A DNA stretch of 64,000 nt. Origin: Methanomicrobiaceae archaeon. Its GTDB lineage: Archaea; Halobacteriota; Methanomicrobia; Methanomicrobiales; Methanomicrobiaceae. Under the pieces are notes generated by a model. The model was given only the letters and a program-made list of their open reading frames with translations. It was not told the DNA's origin and ran no database searches. Each line of letters starts with the position of its first letter. Position 1 is the first letter of the stretch. This document shows positions 1 to 8,808 of this stretch, in pieces. The translations under genes were made by a program, and so were the position numbers. The stretch lies in the NCBI GenBank assembly GCA_029762625.1, contig JARVGI010000004.1:62001-126000 (forward strand), in the 5' to 3' direction.

Positions 1-171
1 GGCGACCTGAATGAGAAAATCCACCAGCAGGCAAAGGAGATCGACGGGATCATCACCCAGCTGGACATCGGGCGCATCGAAGCCGATAAAATACGGGAAT
101 TTTTACGAAAGCATTATACCGTTTCCAACAATCCGGTGATCGCCAGGCACGGGATGAATCAAAAGACATAA
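1..171 (+). CDS. C-terminal fragment of an HTH-PAS type regulator (cut by window edge)
   Basis: An open frame runs from the first base to TAA at 169-171, giving 56 visible residues; the start lies before the window. The tail reads KEIDGIITQLDIG followed by KIREFLRKH. This matches the tail of the next gene at 426-1274 (EEIDQMIQQLDIG, then NIRRFLQKQ), so the two are tandem paralogs. By analogy the missing part probably holds a winged helix and a PAS domain; that is inference. It was placed by hand because no start codon is present. Confidence 0.75.
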   Translation, partial: GDLNEKIHQQAKEIDGIITQLDIGRIEADKIREFLRKHYTVSNNPVIARHGMNQKT

Positions 172-387
172 ATTCGCCTATCAAGGCCGGGAGATGCTGC
201 TCCTGCGGCGCGCGGAGCACCAGCACATCGCCGTCATTCCTGTTGAAAGCGTCGCACCCTCCCGGTGCGGGGCCCAACTTTCATTCCAGGAAAAGACCGC
301 TGAATATCCCCATGGGGCGACGGCAGCAGGGGATCTTCTATGGATACGTCAACAAACCGTGTTATCGAACCTCACGATCCATGTATA

Positions 388-416
388 ACATTTATATATA
401 ATATGATTTATATATT
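388..416 (+). promoter_or_regulatory. AT-rich TATA promoter region of the HTH-PAS gene
   Basis: The stretch contains two TATA-like boxes (TTTATATATA and TTTATATATT) ending about 10 bases before the ATG at 426. An archaeal TATA box usually lies about 25-30 bases before the transcription start. The upstream box therefore predicts a very short or absent leader, consistent with the lack of a Shine-Dalgarno sequence before 426. Confidence 0.5.
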
Positions 417-425
417 AGATAAAAA

Positions 426-1274
426 ATGGTGACCAACATCGCGAACCACAAAGAGTTTTCAAAAATTTTGGAAATTCTCAAAGACAATCCGCAGGGCATG
501 TCGGTGAAGCAGATCGCAGAAGCGATAGGGATGAACAGAATATCCGTTGCCCGCTACCTGGATATTCTCCTCATTTCCGGGCAGGTGGACATGGTCCCCT
601 TCGGCCAGGCCAAAGTCTATACGCTGACGCATCGGGTGCCGGTAAATGCACTGCTGAATTTTTCCTCGGATTATGTGGTGGTGCTGGGGCGCGATCAAAA
701 AATCATCCAGGCCAATACCAATTTTTTGAGTCTTTTCAACCAGAATCTTGAAGAAATCAGGAAAAAACACCTGATGGATGTGCTCACTCCGCTCTCTCCC
801 GATCTCGGTATACAGGCAAAGATCGACCGTGCACTTGAAGGAAGAGTTGTCGTTGAAGAAATTCGCATCCTGAAGGATGAAGAAGAATTCTTTTTCCAGA
901 TGAAAATCATCCCGACGGCATTTATCGACGGCACGCCGGGGATTACCATTATCCTCGAGGACATCACGGCGAGAAAACGGTCTGTCGAGGCATTGATGGA
1001 AAGCGAAGAAAAATTCCGTACATTGGTGAAAAACATCAATACCTTCCTGGGAAAAGTGGAGCAATATGCAAGGATGAACGATAATATCCGGAATCCGCTT
1101 CAGGTCATCGTCGGGTTTGCCGATCTCGAGGGAGGGGAGACGATGGAGAAGATCACCCGGCAGGCCGAAGAGATCGACCAGATGATCCAGCAACTCGATA
1201 TTGGCTGGAGAGAATCAGAAAATATCAGGCGATTTTTACAAAAACAGGCGAGAATGGCGGAAGCCGCACGGTGA
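426..1274 (+). CDS. HTH-PAS transcriptional regulator with degenerate histidine-kinase-like tail
   Basis: The protein has 282 residues. Residues about 8-62 look like a winged helix-turn-helix (SVKQIAEAIGMNRISVARYL). Residues about 70-185 form a PAS domain ending in the typical EDITARK, so it likely senses a small ligand or redox state. Residues about 215-235 resemble a kinase H-box (NDNIRNPLQVIVGF), but the phospho-acceptor His position of the usual SHEIRTPL pattern is Asp, and no ATPase domain follows. I infer a one-component DNA-binding sensor, not a kinase. It follows a paralog ending at 171. The DNA is more AT-rich than the rest of the window. The target genes are unknown. Confidence 0.75.
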   Translation: MVTNIANHKEFSKILEILKDNPQGMSVKQIAEAIGMNRISVARYLDILLISGQVDMVPFGQAKVYTLTHRVPVNALLNFSSDYVVVLGRDQKIIQANTNFLSLFNQNLEEIRKKHLMDVLTPLSPDLGIQAKIDRALEGRVVVEEIRILKDEEEFFFQMKIIPTAFIDGTPGITIILEDITARKRSVEALMESEEKFRTLVKNINTFLGKVEQYARMNDNIRNPLQVIVGFADLEGGETMEKITRQAEEIDQMIQQLDIGWRESENIRRFLQKQARMAEAAR

Positions 1275-1446
1275 CCGGAACAATGCCGTGTCAGGTCCGC
1301 CGGATTGCCGTTCTGCCGTGCGGCCGGACCTCCCTCAGGGTGGGCGCGACGACCCCCTTCATGTACACACCTGTGGGTGCAGGATCTCTTTTCAGAAAAA
1401 TCATGAGTGACGTATACGGGTCGGAGACGGCAGATCCTTCGCGCAG

Positions 1447-1737
1447 TCACCCGTACCGGACCTCGAAACCCCTAAATTCCTCGCGGAAGTCCTCTTCCTC
1501 CACCACAACACGCTCGATCCGTGCAGAACGCGGGCCGCGGCGGCAGAATTCCACTATCCGATCCACCGCGCCCGGATCGCCCTCAAAAACCGCCTCCACC
1601 CGCCCGTCCGGCAGATTCCTGACCCACCCTGCCACGCCGAAACGTTCCGCCGACTCACGCGTTGCATCGCGGAAATAGACGCCCTGGACGCGCCCGCTCA
1701 CCCACACGTGAGCCCTGCGCTTCGCTGCGGCTATCAT
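1447..1737 (-). CDS. acyP: Acylphosphatase
   Basis: This 96-residue protein is the usual size for the family, which hydrolyses carboxyl-phosphate bonds of acyl phosphates in the cytoplasm. The signature GRVQGVYFR places the phosphate-binding Arg at 23, and GWVRNLPDGRVEAVFEG places the catalytic Asn at 41; both are intact. It appears to be a single gene, in no obvious operon with the metallophosphoesterase downstream of its start. The start ATG gives a normal N-terminus with a few extra residues before the core. Confidence 0.93.
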   Translation of the reverse strand: MIAAAKRRAHVWVSGRVQGVYFRDATRESAERFGVAGWVRNLPDGRVEAVFEGDPGAVDRIVEFCRRGPRSARIERVVVEEEDFREEFRGFEVRYG

Positions 1738-1867
1738 GCCTCATTGCATCATGCGCAGCGACACGATAAAAGTGCGGGTCGGACGCGGTCGTGGAAGGCC
1801 CGGGCCGTATCCACGACGGTCCGATCTCACGGCAACCCGGCACCGTGCACACAGCTACGAGATCGCC

Positions 1868-2779
1868 TCACACCCCGGTACCGGGAGAAGGAGGATGTAT
1901 CACGACAATTTCGGGAGTGCAGAAGAGCCGCAAATCCCTATCGAGGTTGGAGGTGCCGATGCCGCGGCTGATGTAGGTCGGTGAGTTCTCGCCTTCCTTC
2001 ATGCCGTTCAATTCAACAATCCCGGCATTGTTTGCCAGCTGGAGAATCGGGGAGTTGAACTGCCCGCCATGGGTATGCCCGGCAAGAATGAGATCGCAGC
2101 TCCAGTCAGCCCGGCACTCCGGTTCGTGGACCATGAAGATGGTGAAGGCATCGGAAGGCTCAAGCAGGGGGGGATCGGCCATGCCCGCCCAGCCGTCATC
2201 CACGCCGACAATCACCAGCCTCTCCCCTTCGATATCCAGTTCAACGACCTCGTTGCGCAGGACGGTCACCCCGTTTGCTTCCAGCACCGCCTCCACTTCA
2301 TCGGCGAAGGCGAGGTCGGTCGCAGGGTCACGGAGGCATGTCACATCGTAGCAATCCGGATGCAAGCTCGCCCCCGACAGTGCGGACACCTTTCCGATTC
2401 CGGTGGTCGCAGCAATTCCCGCCTTGTAGTCGTGGTTGCCCAGCACGGCATAGGCAGGGGCATCGATCTCTCGCCAGACCTCCTGGAGCCCGAGGTCGGG
2501 ATCTCTGCCATAGACGAAATCACCCCCGATGAGCACCACCGAGGGCTGCAGGCGGTTGATCTCCCCGATAACCATGCGCACATGGGCAAGATTGCTTTCC
2601 TTCAGGTGCGGATCGGCGATGAACACAATGCCTCCCGGCGCACCCTCGATCTGCAGCTCGGTGATCTCAACTCCCTGCGCCTCGCATGCCATATAGCCGA
2701 TGGAGGCATTCACCGAGACGATGAGAATAAAAAAAGCAAAAAAATGATTGTTCGTGAATCGGGGTACCTTCCAGCTCAT
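1868..2779 (-). CDS. Membrane-anchored metallophosphoesterase (YkuE-like)
   Basis: It is a calcineurin-like phosphoesterase with the full metal-site set: ADPH (D-x-H), GGDFV, GNHD, a late MVHEPE histidine and GHTHGGQ. A hydrophobic N-terminal segment of about 20 residues (FFAFFILIVSVNASIGYM) should act as a signal anchor, putting the catalytic domain outside the membrane. A GTG at 2791 would add four residues; I chose the ATG at 2779 because a TATA-like box (CTTTATA, about 2811-2817 on the minus strand) predicts transcription starting close to it. Relatives act on phospholipid or sugar-phosphate substrates; the substrate here cannot be told. Confidence 0.85.
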   Translation of the reverse strand: MSWKVPRFTNNHFFAFFILIVSVNASIGYMACEAQGVEITELQIEGAPGGIVFIADPHLKESNLAHVRMVIGEINRLQPSVVLIGGDFVYGRDPDLGLQEVWREIDAPAYAVLGNHDYKAGIAATTGIGKVSALSGASLHPDCYDVTCLRDPATDLAFADEVEAVLEANGVTVLRNEVVELDIEGERLVIVGVDDGWAGMADPPLLEPSDAFTIFMVHEPECRADWSCDLILAGHTHGGQFNSPILQLANNAGIVELNGMKEGENSPTYISRGIGTSNLDRDLRLFCTPEIVVIHPPSPGTGV

Positions 2780-3013
2780 TTTACTCTGCACAACCCGTGT
2801 GTAGGGCAGGTATAAAGTTCATTGTATTACGGCAGCACACCAGTCGGACCGTTATCCGAACGATATGGCATCGAATGCGAGAAAGAGCACCTCCAGACAA
2901 CGTATGCGGGGATCATCACCGGATGTGCGATCCCCTTAAATAGCTGGATTCCATTTGCTGGACTGCGCGCCCGGCAGCGCGCGGGAGGTGGGACAATCAA
3001 CACGGTTTCTGCT

Positions 3014-3694
3014 ATGGCAGCAATCGCCCTGCTGGCGATCGCTCTGGCCGCGGCGTGCGTCGGAGACCGTCTGCAGGAGGAGATCCAGGTGCGTGACGCA
3101 ATGGTGCACGAACTGCCCGGACCGGCGCGTGAGAGCGGGGCCGCAGTCGAAGAGGCACTGTTCGGGAGGAGATCGGTGCGCAATTTTTCGGAGCGCTCAC
3201 TGACGCTTCAAGAGCTGGGGCAACTGCTCTGGGCCTGCCAGGGGATCACCGACCCCCGGGGGTATCGCACCGCGCCCTCGGCGGGAGCGCTCTACCCGCT
3301 CGAGGTGTACGCGGTGGCGAGCAGCGTGGACGGTCTGCACCCCGGCGTCTACCGCTATGTCCCCGAGGGACACGAGCTTCACCGGATCATCGACGGCGAC
3401 GTCTCTTCCGCTTTGTATATCGCTGCGCTCTCCCAGACGGCGGTGGGGGATGCCCCCGCCAGCATCGTGATCTGCGCAGTCCCGGACCGCACAACCGCCA
3501 AATACGGCGACCGCGGGGTGCACTATGTGTACATGGAGGCCGGCCATGCCGCCCAGAACATCTATCTTCAGGCATTCTCCCTTGACCTGGGGACCGTATC
3601 GATAGCGGCGTTCGACGATGCCCGGGTACAGCAGATTCTCAACCTATCGCCGGGCGAAGTGCCGCTCTACATCATGCCCGTGGGAGGGGTATGA
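3014..3694 (+). CDS. SagB/ThcOx-type nitroreductase family protein, probable lipoprotein
   Basis: After a hydrophobic N-terminus (MAAIALLAIALAAACVGD, with a lipobox-like LAAAC) comes an FMN-binding nitroreductase domain of the SagB type: RRSVRNFSERSLTLQELGQLLW, then TAPSAGALYPLEVY, and a C-terminal GEVPLYIMPVG. Such proteins are flavin oxidoreductases; the substrate here is unknown. The start is uncertain. The strong Shine-Dalgarno GGGAGGTG at 2983-2990 is 23 bases from this ATG, too far to serve it, and the only near-start codon at good spacing is ATC at 2996. A TATA-like box is at about 2935-2943. The signal region also lacks positive charge if ATG 3014 is used. Confidence 0.78.
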   Translation: MAAIALLAIALAAACVGDRLQEEIQVRDAMVHELPGPARESGAAVEEALFGRRSVRNFSERSLTLQELGQLLWACQGITDPRGYRTAPSAGALYPLEVYAVASSVDGLHPGVYRYVPEGHELHRIIDGDVSSALYIAALSQTAVGDAPASIVICAVPDRTTAKYGDRGVHYVYMEAGHAAQNIYLQAFSLDLGTVSIAAFDDARVQQILNLSPGEVPLYIMPVGGV

Positions 3695-3712
3695 AAGGAG
3701 CGCCGGGCCCGC

Positions 3713-4831
3713 TCAGGAGAAGCGTTCTTCGAGGTACTGCTCAAGACGGACGAGGCAGTCACCCATATTCAGCCTGCCGAACCCGATCCTGAAGTGGCGG
3801 GCGTCGTCATCGAATGCCGTGCCCGGGAGCAGGATGACGCCGCACCTCCCCACCAGATCATCGCAGAATTCCTCGATGTGCTGATCGGCAAGGAGCCTCG
3901 GAAATCCAATCGATCCCGCAACCGGCCTTGCCCACGCGAATACCTCGCTCCAGCGAGCAAACATGCCGTCTACCAGGGAGAGGTTGCCCTCGATAATGGC
4001 CATGGTGCGGGCAACCAGCTCGTCATGGTGGTGCAGGGCAATGAGAGAGAGGAACTCGCTCGGAGCGCTGCTGCAGATGCTTGTATAGTCCTTCAATTGC
4101 AGCATGTTCTGCAGGAGATCCGCATCCTTCGCGGCGATCCAGCCGATGCGGAGCCCGGGCAGCCCGTATGCCTTGGACATGACCCCGAGAGACACCCCCT
4201 TCTCGTAGACGTCTGCGATCGCTGGAAGGCGGGCGCGGGGGTCATGCTCGAGATACCGGTAGACCTCATCGGAAAATATGTACAGTCCATGATCCCGGGC
4301 GATATCGATCATACCGTCGAACAGGTCCCTCTCCATCAGGGAACCGGTGGGGTTGTTGGGGGTGTTGATGACGATTGCCCGGGTGGTCGGCCGGAGCGCC
4401 CGGACGAGGTCGTCAAGATCGAGTGACCACGCGGAATCCTCGTTCATCCGCCAGTACGTCACTTGACAGCCTATCGCCCGCGCGATCTCATGGAGAGACT
4501 GGTAGGCGGGATACTGCACAATGATGTGATCGCCTGGCCCGAGAACCGTATTCATGAAGATAAAAATACCCTCTTCGGCACCGGCGAAGACGAGGATCTC
4601 ATCCGGATCCATGCCCGCATACTGCCCGGCGATGGCGGAGCGAAGGCGCCGGTCGCCCGGGCATTCGGTGTACCCGAGCCGCAGGTTCCGGAACGCCTCC
4701 TCGGCCCCGGGCTCGAGCGCCAGGAGATCCCCCACCGAGAGCGACTCGCAGTCGGACCCGCAGAGAAAATACGGAACATCGAATTCATAGCGCGACAGAT
4801 ACCGTTCCAGTTTGAAGGGAGGGATATGCAT
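3713..4831 (-). CDS. PLP-dependent aminotransferase, class I/II fold
   Basis: The 372-residue protein is of fold-type I. It shows the substrate-loop NTPNNPTG, the SDEVYR segment that holds the PLP-contacting Asp and Tyr, and the Schiff-base region SKAYGLPGLRIGW with the PLP Lys. A late Arg (HFRIGFGR) would bind the substrate carboxylate. The set is typical of the aspartate aminotransferase superfamily, and the closest feel is the capreomycidine-synthase-like subgroup, but the amino-acid substrate cannot be read from sequence. The ATG at 4831 is preferred over a TTG nine bases upstream. Its end faces the nitroreductase gene with 18 bases between the two stops. Confidence 0.88.
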   Translation of the reverse strand: MHIPPFKLERYLSRYEFDVPYFLCGSDCESLSVGDLLALEPGAEEAFRNLRLGYTECPGDRRLRSAIAGQYAGMDPDEILVFAGAEEGIFIFMNTVLGPGDHIIVQYPAYQSLHEIARAIGCQVTYWRMNEDSAWSLDLDDLVRALRPTTRAIVINTPNNPTGSLMERDLFDGMIDIARDHGLYIFSDEVYRYLEHDPRARLPAIADVYEKGVSLGVMSKAYGLPGLRIGWIAAKDADLLQNMLQLKDYTSICSSAPSEFLSLIALHHHDELVARTMAIIEGNLSLVDGMFARWSEVFAWARPVAGSIGFPRLLADQHIEEFCDDLVGRCGVILLPGTAFDDDARHFRIGFGRLNMGDCLVRLEQYLEERFS

Positions 4832-4917
4832 GGGAAACAATGGGGTGCAGAACTACATTACTGTAGACAGCAAAAACACCGCCACCATGCTCCACATACG
4901 GCACGACCGCCCCTCGG

Positions 4918-5557
4918 TCAGGCCTTCTTCAGGTCGAACACCCAGCGGCTCACGCAGGGCGCCACGTTGCCGCACCGCCGGGCGGCGACGGCCCCGTACC
5001 CCGTCTCCTCCACGCCGTTGAAGCGGCAATGTGCGGAGAGCCACCGGCATGCCGCGGGGTTCTGCTCCACGGCGACGGCCCGCTCCCTCTCGCGCCGCGA
5101 CAGGCACCACGAACGGCGCGGCCCCGGCGAACGGGACCAGCACCTCCTCGCCGAAAAAGACCTGCAACGCCACTCGCATCCGCTCGGAGGCACGGCGGGG
5201 GGTGAAAAAGACCTCCCGCACGTCCAGCGCGTAGGAGAACCCGAATTCCCGGTGGACGGTGACGGTGCTGCTGCCGGCAGGGATCCGGTACCGGGCGACC
5301 CGGCGGGTCGCCTTCCAGAGTGGTGACCTTGGAAAGCACCTGCGGATATTCTTTCTGTGGACGACCAGCGCAGCGGCGATATCAGCGGCGGCTGCGTCGA
5401 GCCCGGGGGGAAGGGAGAGGATGGCGATATCGCCCATCATCGTGATGCCGCGGGAGAGGCGAAGGGGGTCTTTTTCGGCAGGAATGTCGTCTTCGTCCAT
5501 GGTGCTTGCACCGCGCCTGCAGAGGGTGTTCGTCACGGCACGGGTTTCCTCGGGCAA
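4918..5557 (-). pseudogene. Decayed Trm5-like (tRNA m1G37-type) methyltransferase gene
   Basis: The pieces of one SAM methyltransferase of the Trm5/Met-10 family lie in three frames. In order: GDIAILSLPPGLD...VVHRKNIR; then, after a one-base loss near 5345, VLSKVTTLEGD; then, after a one-base gain near 5308, RRVARYRI...VLVPFAGAAPFVVPVAAREG; then, after a one-base gain near 5085, RAVAVEQNPAACRWLSAHCRFNGVEE. The last piece runs directly into a C-terminal motif, ARRCGNVAPCVSRWVFDLKK. In family members the second half of the Rossmann domain, roughly 80-100 residues, separates these parts. Three frameshifts plus an internal deletion make a working enzyme very unlikely. A functional Trm5 should exist elsewhere. 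Confidence 0.8.
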
Positions 5558-5621
5558 GGTGTTTCTCTGCCCGGAGAAAAACTATGAAGGTATCCCGGGT
5601 ACCATCGGTGAAGGGAGACAG

Positions 5622-5807
5622 ATGAAGCTGGGCGCTATACTTGTGATCGCGGGTATCCTCGTACTCCTGTTCAGTCCTCCGGCAGGCGTCGTGCTCATCA
5701 TCATCGGGGCGGGGCTGTTCCTGCTCTCCTCCGCCCCGGCGGACTACAACGACGAGGAGCAGCTGGACACCGAGGACGAGATCAATTTCATCTACTTCGA
5801 TGATTAG
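5622..5807 (+). CDS. Small membrane protein, function unknown
   Basis: It encodes 61 residues with two closely spaced hydrophobic stretches (AILVIAGILVLLF and GVVLIIIGAGLFLL) separated by SPPA, then an acidic soluble tail rich in D and E. The ATG at 5622 has a Shine-Dalgarno-like GGGAGA five bases upstream. The same frame is open further upstream, but that part overlaps the trm5-like remnant and has no start of this quality. I do not recognise a family; a hairpin membrane anchor is all that can be said. Confidence 0.6.
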   Translation: MKLGAILVIAGILVLLFSPPAGVVLIIIGAGLFLLSSAPADYNDEEQLDTEDEINFIYFDD

Positions 5808-5918
5808 GGGATGCCGTCCGGCCCGAATGCGATGCCGGAGACCCGGGACCACGAGCCCCTGCAACACCATCCCCCACTACTCCACCACTCGAGGCACCAC
5901 GTCAATCCAGGGAAAGCC

Positions 5919-6635
5919 ATGCCGTCCATCACGACACTCCGTGGAATAACTGAAAAAATCGAGGATCTCTCCCGGCAACGGGACGATCTCGTCCGATTTC
6001 CAGACGAGGAGCTTGCCGGGATCATCAGGGACGTCGGCTTCTCCTGCACCGGGTGCGCGAGGTGCTGCACCCGGGAATTCAACGGTCATGTCTTTCTGCT
6101 CGACGACGATGTGGAGCAGTGCATGCGCATCGACGCCGGTGCACTCATCCCCGCCCCGGGCTTCGAACTCTGCGACCAGCACGGGAATTTTTATGTCTCC
6201 GGGTACGTGCTCCGCTGCAGGGAAGACGGGGACTGCATTTTTCTTGAAGGCACTCGCTGCCGCATTTATGCGCAGCGGTTCAGGATCTGCCGCATCTATC
6301 CGTACATGCTCCACCGCGAGTGGGGAGACGACGGGAGGTACGAATGGCGGCAGATCGCCGGGCTGAACGAACACGGGGAATATCACGCTCACCTCAGCGC
6401 CGGGGAATGCAGGCGCATTGCCGCCGAAACCATCTCCTACGAGAAGGATTTTCTGGAGAAGGAAATCGCATTCTACACCTTCTGCACTGCATTTTTCAAA
6501 GAGCACAACCTTCGGCCGGTGCGGAAGGTGTACGATCAACAGATGCGGAGGTTTCAGCACGGCGAGGCCGTCACGGTGTACGTGTTTGACCGGGGAGCGC
6601 TGAAGCGGCATCGCGTCACGCGGGATGCGTATTGA
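5919..6635 (+). CDS. YkgJ-family cysteine-cluster protein (putative Zn/Fe-S binding)
   Basis: The 238-residue protein has an N-terminal cluster CTGCARCC (Cys 43, 46, 49 and 50) followed by CREDGDC and CRIYAQRFRICRIYP, the arrangement of the YkgJ / FliB-like family that carries a metal or Fe-S cluster. Some relatives are flagellin lysine methylases; here no such substrate is evident and the role stays unknown. Start chosen at the ATG before PSITTLRGI, which gives a family-like N-terminus; the longer open frame upstream lacks conserved character. Confidence 0.75.
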   Translation: MPSITTLRGITEKIEDLSRQRDDLVRFPDEELAGIIRDVGFSCTGCARCCTREFNGHVFLLDDDVEQCMRIDAGALIPAPGFELCDQHGNFYVSGYVLRCREDGDCIFLEGTRCRIYAQRFRICRIYPYMLHREWGDDGRYEWRQIAGLNEHGEYHAHLSAGECRRIAAETISYEKDFLEKEIAFYTFCTAFFKEHNLRPVRKVYDQQMRRFQHGEAVTVYVFDRGALKRHRVTRDAY

Positions 6636-6675
6636 GGAGAGGAGCCCCGCGCTCAGGGAATCTATCGGGCGGCGT

Positions 6676-7206
6676 TCACGCACCCGGCGGGTAGCCCGGC
6701 ACAAGAGCCGACGCGTTCAGAAAACACGCGTGTGCCTCCTCATGGCGGTCCATCGTGCCGACAACCATTCCTTTCAGGTGCCATGCCGCCGCCATCCCGG
6801 GATCGATGTCAAGTGCCATATCGAGGGCGGCGAGCGATGCATCGTACCGTCCGAGATTGAAGAGGCCGACCCCCTTCGCAAACCAGGCCTCGGCATAGCC
6901 GGGATCGAGAGCAGTTGCGCGGTCAAAGCATGCCAGCGCCTCTTCGCTGCAGCCGTTCTGCGCATTGAACGCAAGCCCCCGGAAAAACCACTCACGCGCC
7001 TCAGCATTCTGCGTTTCGTCTCCCTCTTCCCGTATGGCAAAGGAGACTGCAACCTGCTGCCGGCCGTCGAGAAAGGGAACCTGGCCCGAACCGTTGGCAT
7101 CGGGCGCCGGGAGATGGGCGGGATGGGTTTCTCCCTGCGCACCCATGCAGCCGCAGCACACCAGTGCGGCGATGAGGAGAACAAGAGAGAAAAACGCCAA
7201 TCGCAT
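6676..7206 (-). CDS. TPR-repeat lipoprotein
   Basis: The 176-residue protein begins with a signal peptide ending in a lipobox (LVCCGCMGAQ), so it should be lipid-anchored outside the membrane. After a linker come about three tetratricopeptide units (EALACFDRATALDPGYAEAW, DASLAALDMALDIDPGMAAAW, then a partial third), a fold used for protein contacts. Start: ATG at 7206; the longer frame upstream would place the signal peptide internally. A TTTATCA element about 28 bases upstream fits a nearly leaderless transcript. Confidence 0.8.
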   Translation of the reverse strand: MRLAFFSLVLLIAALVCCGCMGAQGETHPAHLPAPDANGSGQVPFLDGRQQVAVSFAIREEGDETQNAEAREWFFRGLAFNAQNGCSEEALACFDRATALDPGYAEAWFAKGVGLFNLGRYDASLAALDMALDIDPGMAAAWHLKGMVVGTMDRHEEAHACFLNASALVPGYPPGA

Positions 7207-7395
7207 GGAAGTAGGGTCGCGTCCGGGTTCTGATAAATCCTGTGGTTCTATGGCTCTGGTGCCCGTACCCGGAAAAACGGGATGTTCTGCCGGCCTGGAG
7301 GTACCCCGACGCATGGCTGATCGACGCATCCGGCCCCCGTACACCACCGGGGCATGCGGGCGGTTCGCTGCGTTTCCCGGCAGAAACACGAGATT

Positions 7396-8166
7396 TCAGG
7401 CAGAGTTGAGTGCGTTGCTCCGGGCGATCTTTTTCCTCACCTTCTCCCACGTACCCGTCGTGAGGAAACTCTCTTCCATGTACCCTATCAGTTGTTCGAA
7501 TCGTTGCATGGGGAAGGCTATCGTCAGGATATCAGGGGGTACGCAGGGCCGTGCGGAGGGATCGAACATCCCGAGCACCGCTCTCGGGTTCTCGCTCCGC
7601 TGCTCAAGCAGGGGGTAGTAGACGATCGAACTGCACCCGGCACCGAACGGGCAGATCACGCCGTTTGGGTCGGCCTGATCGAAGTTTGCCAGCGTGAAGA
7701 GGCCCGAGAGCACTTCCGGCCGCGCAAAGAAGACCGCGGCGTCGGGGTTGTCTGCGCCCGTCAGGCGGTCCCAGCGCTTGAAGACAATGTCCTTTCCCTC
7801 TGCTGGGATGCGGACGTGGTCGTGGTCCAGTTCGTCCACGATCTCCGGCGTCCGCTTGTAGCGTTCTCCCTCGACGACGCCGGGCTTTCCGTGGGAGAGA
7901 AAGTAGCGGAAGTCGGGGAACCGTTCGGTGTCATAGCCGAGGTAGAATCGCGCCCCGCGGCACCCGATGGCATCTGCATCGAAGACGAGGCTCGTTCCTT
8001 GTCGCACCTTCGCCAGATCGCAGACAAAGCATTTCCAGCCTTTCGGCGCGGGTGCTCTCCCGATCCCTTCGGTGCTCCCGCCGATCTCGAACGTGATCGG
8101 GAGGTCCGCCCCCGGAAAGTATCGCTCCCAGCGTTGCAGAAAGGTGTCTCGCAGCGTAGCATCCAT
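7396..8166 (-). CDS. DUF169 family protein
   Basis: The protein has 256 residues and looks like the DUF169 family: KCFVCDLAKVRQG near the start, RGARFYLGY, a central FFARPEVLSGLF and GVICPFGAGCSSIVYYPLLE. Many members occur in methanogens; no biochemical role is settled. Conserved cysteines (CFVC, CPFGAGC) could bind metal or a cofactor, which is inference. It stands alone, divergent from the cupin gene at 8315 with a short shared promoter region. Confidence 0.8.
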   Translation of the reverse strand: MDATLRDTFLQRWERYFPGADLPITFEIGGSTEGIGRAPAPKGWKCFVCDLAKVRQGTSLVFDADAIGCRGARFYLGYDTERFPDFRYFLSHGKPGVVEGERYKRTPEIVDELDHDHVRIPAEGKDIVFKRWDRLTGADNPDAAVFFARPEVLSGLFTLANFDQADPNGVICPFGAGCSSIVYYPLLEQRSENPRAVLGMFDPSARPCVPPDILTIAFPMQRFEQLIGYMEESFLTTGTWEKVRKKIARSNALNSA

Positions 8167-8314
8167 ACGACCCTATTCCAGTATATGAGTGAAGAATGTT
8201 CTGATATCTCCGGCACACCACAGGCTCCGCATACGGGCCCGGGCAACCTCAAGGATAATATACCGGGGCATCCACACCCATCACTACCGGCGTCGAACGT
8301 CGGGAGGCTGTCTG

Positions 8315-8716
8315 ATGAAGAAGGGATTTGCAGACGACATCGAGAAAGAAACCGTACAGAATACCGATTTCCGCAGGGTCCTGTATACGGGCAATTTCAG
8401 CCAGCTCGTGCTGATGTGCCTCAAGCCCGGCGAGGAGATCGGGGAGGAGACACACGACGACATCGACCAGTTCTTCCGTTTCGAGGAAGGGGAAGGGGTT
8501 GTGACGATCGATGGCGTGGAGCACGCCGTCAAGGACGGGACCGCCGTGATCGTGCCCAACGGCGCCAAACACAACGTGACGAACACCTCCAGAACCGCAG
8601 ACCTCAAGCTGTACACGATCTACTCCCCGCCCGAGCATCAGGACGGGACCGTGCGGCATACCCGGGAGGAGGCCATGGCACAGGAAGAGCATTTCGACGG
8701 GAAAACGACTGAGTAG
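8315..8716 (+). CDS. Small cupin-domain protein
   Basis: This is a single-domain cupin of 133 residues. Motif 1 (PGEEIGEETHDDIDQFFRFEEGEG) and motif 2 (VIVPNGAKHNVTNTS) supply the metal-ligand His and Glu set. Similar small cupins of methanogens bind a metal ion or sugar; the substrate is unknown. The ATG at 8315 follows a Shine-Dalgarno GGGAGG at 8301-8306, and a TATA-like AATATA lies near 8256-8262. The in-frame region upstream is not needed. Confidence 0.88.
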   Translation: MKKGFADDIEKETVQNTDFRRVLYTGNFSQLVLMCLKPGEEIGEETHDDIDQFFRFEEGEGVVTIDGVEHAVKDGTAVIVPNGAKHNVTNTSRTADLKLYTIYSPPEHQDGTVRHTREEAMAQEEHFDGKTTE

Positions 8717-8808
8717 AGGTTCCCGGAACCCTGCCATCTTCATTGTTGCAGAGGCGCCGCAGCCCGCACCGGGCGGTGCGGCAGCAGCGGAGGAAGCAAG
8801 GAGTGTAC

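Noticed and set aside
1275-1446. Short plus-strand frames after the HTH-PAS gene
   Set aside because: No start signal, no motif, and composition typical of chance frames.
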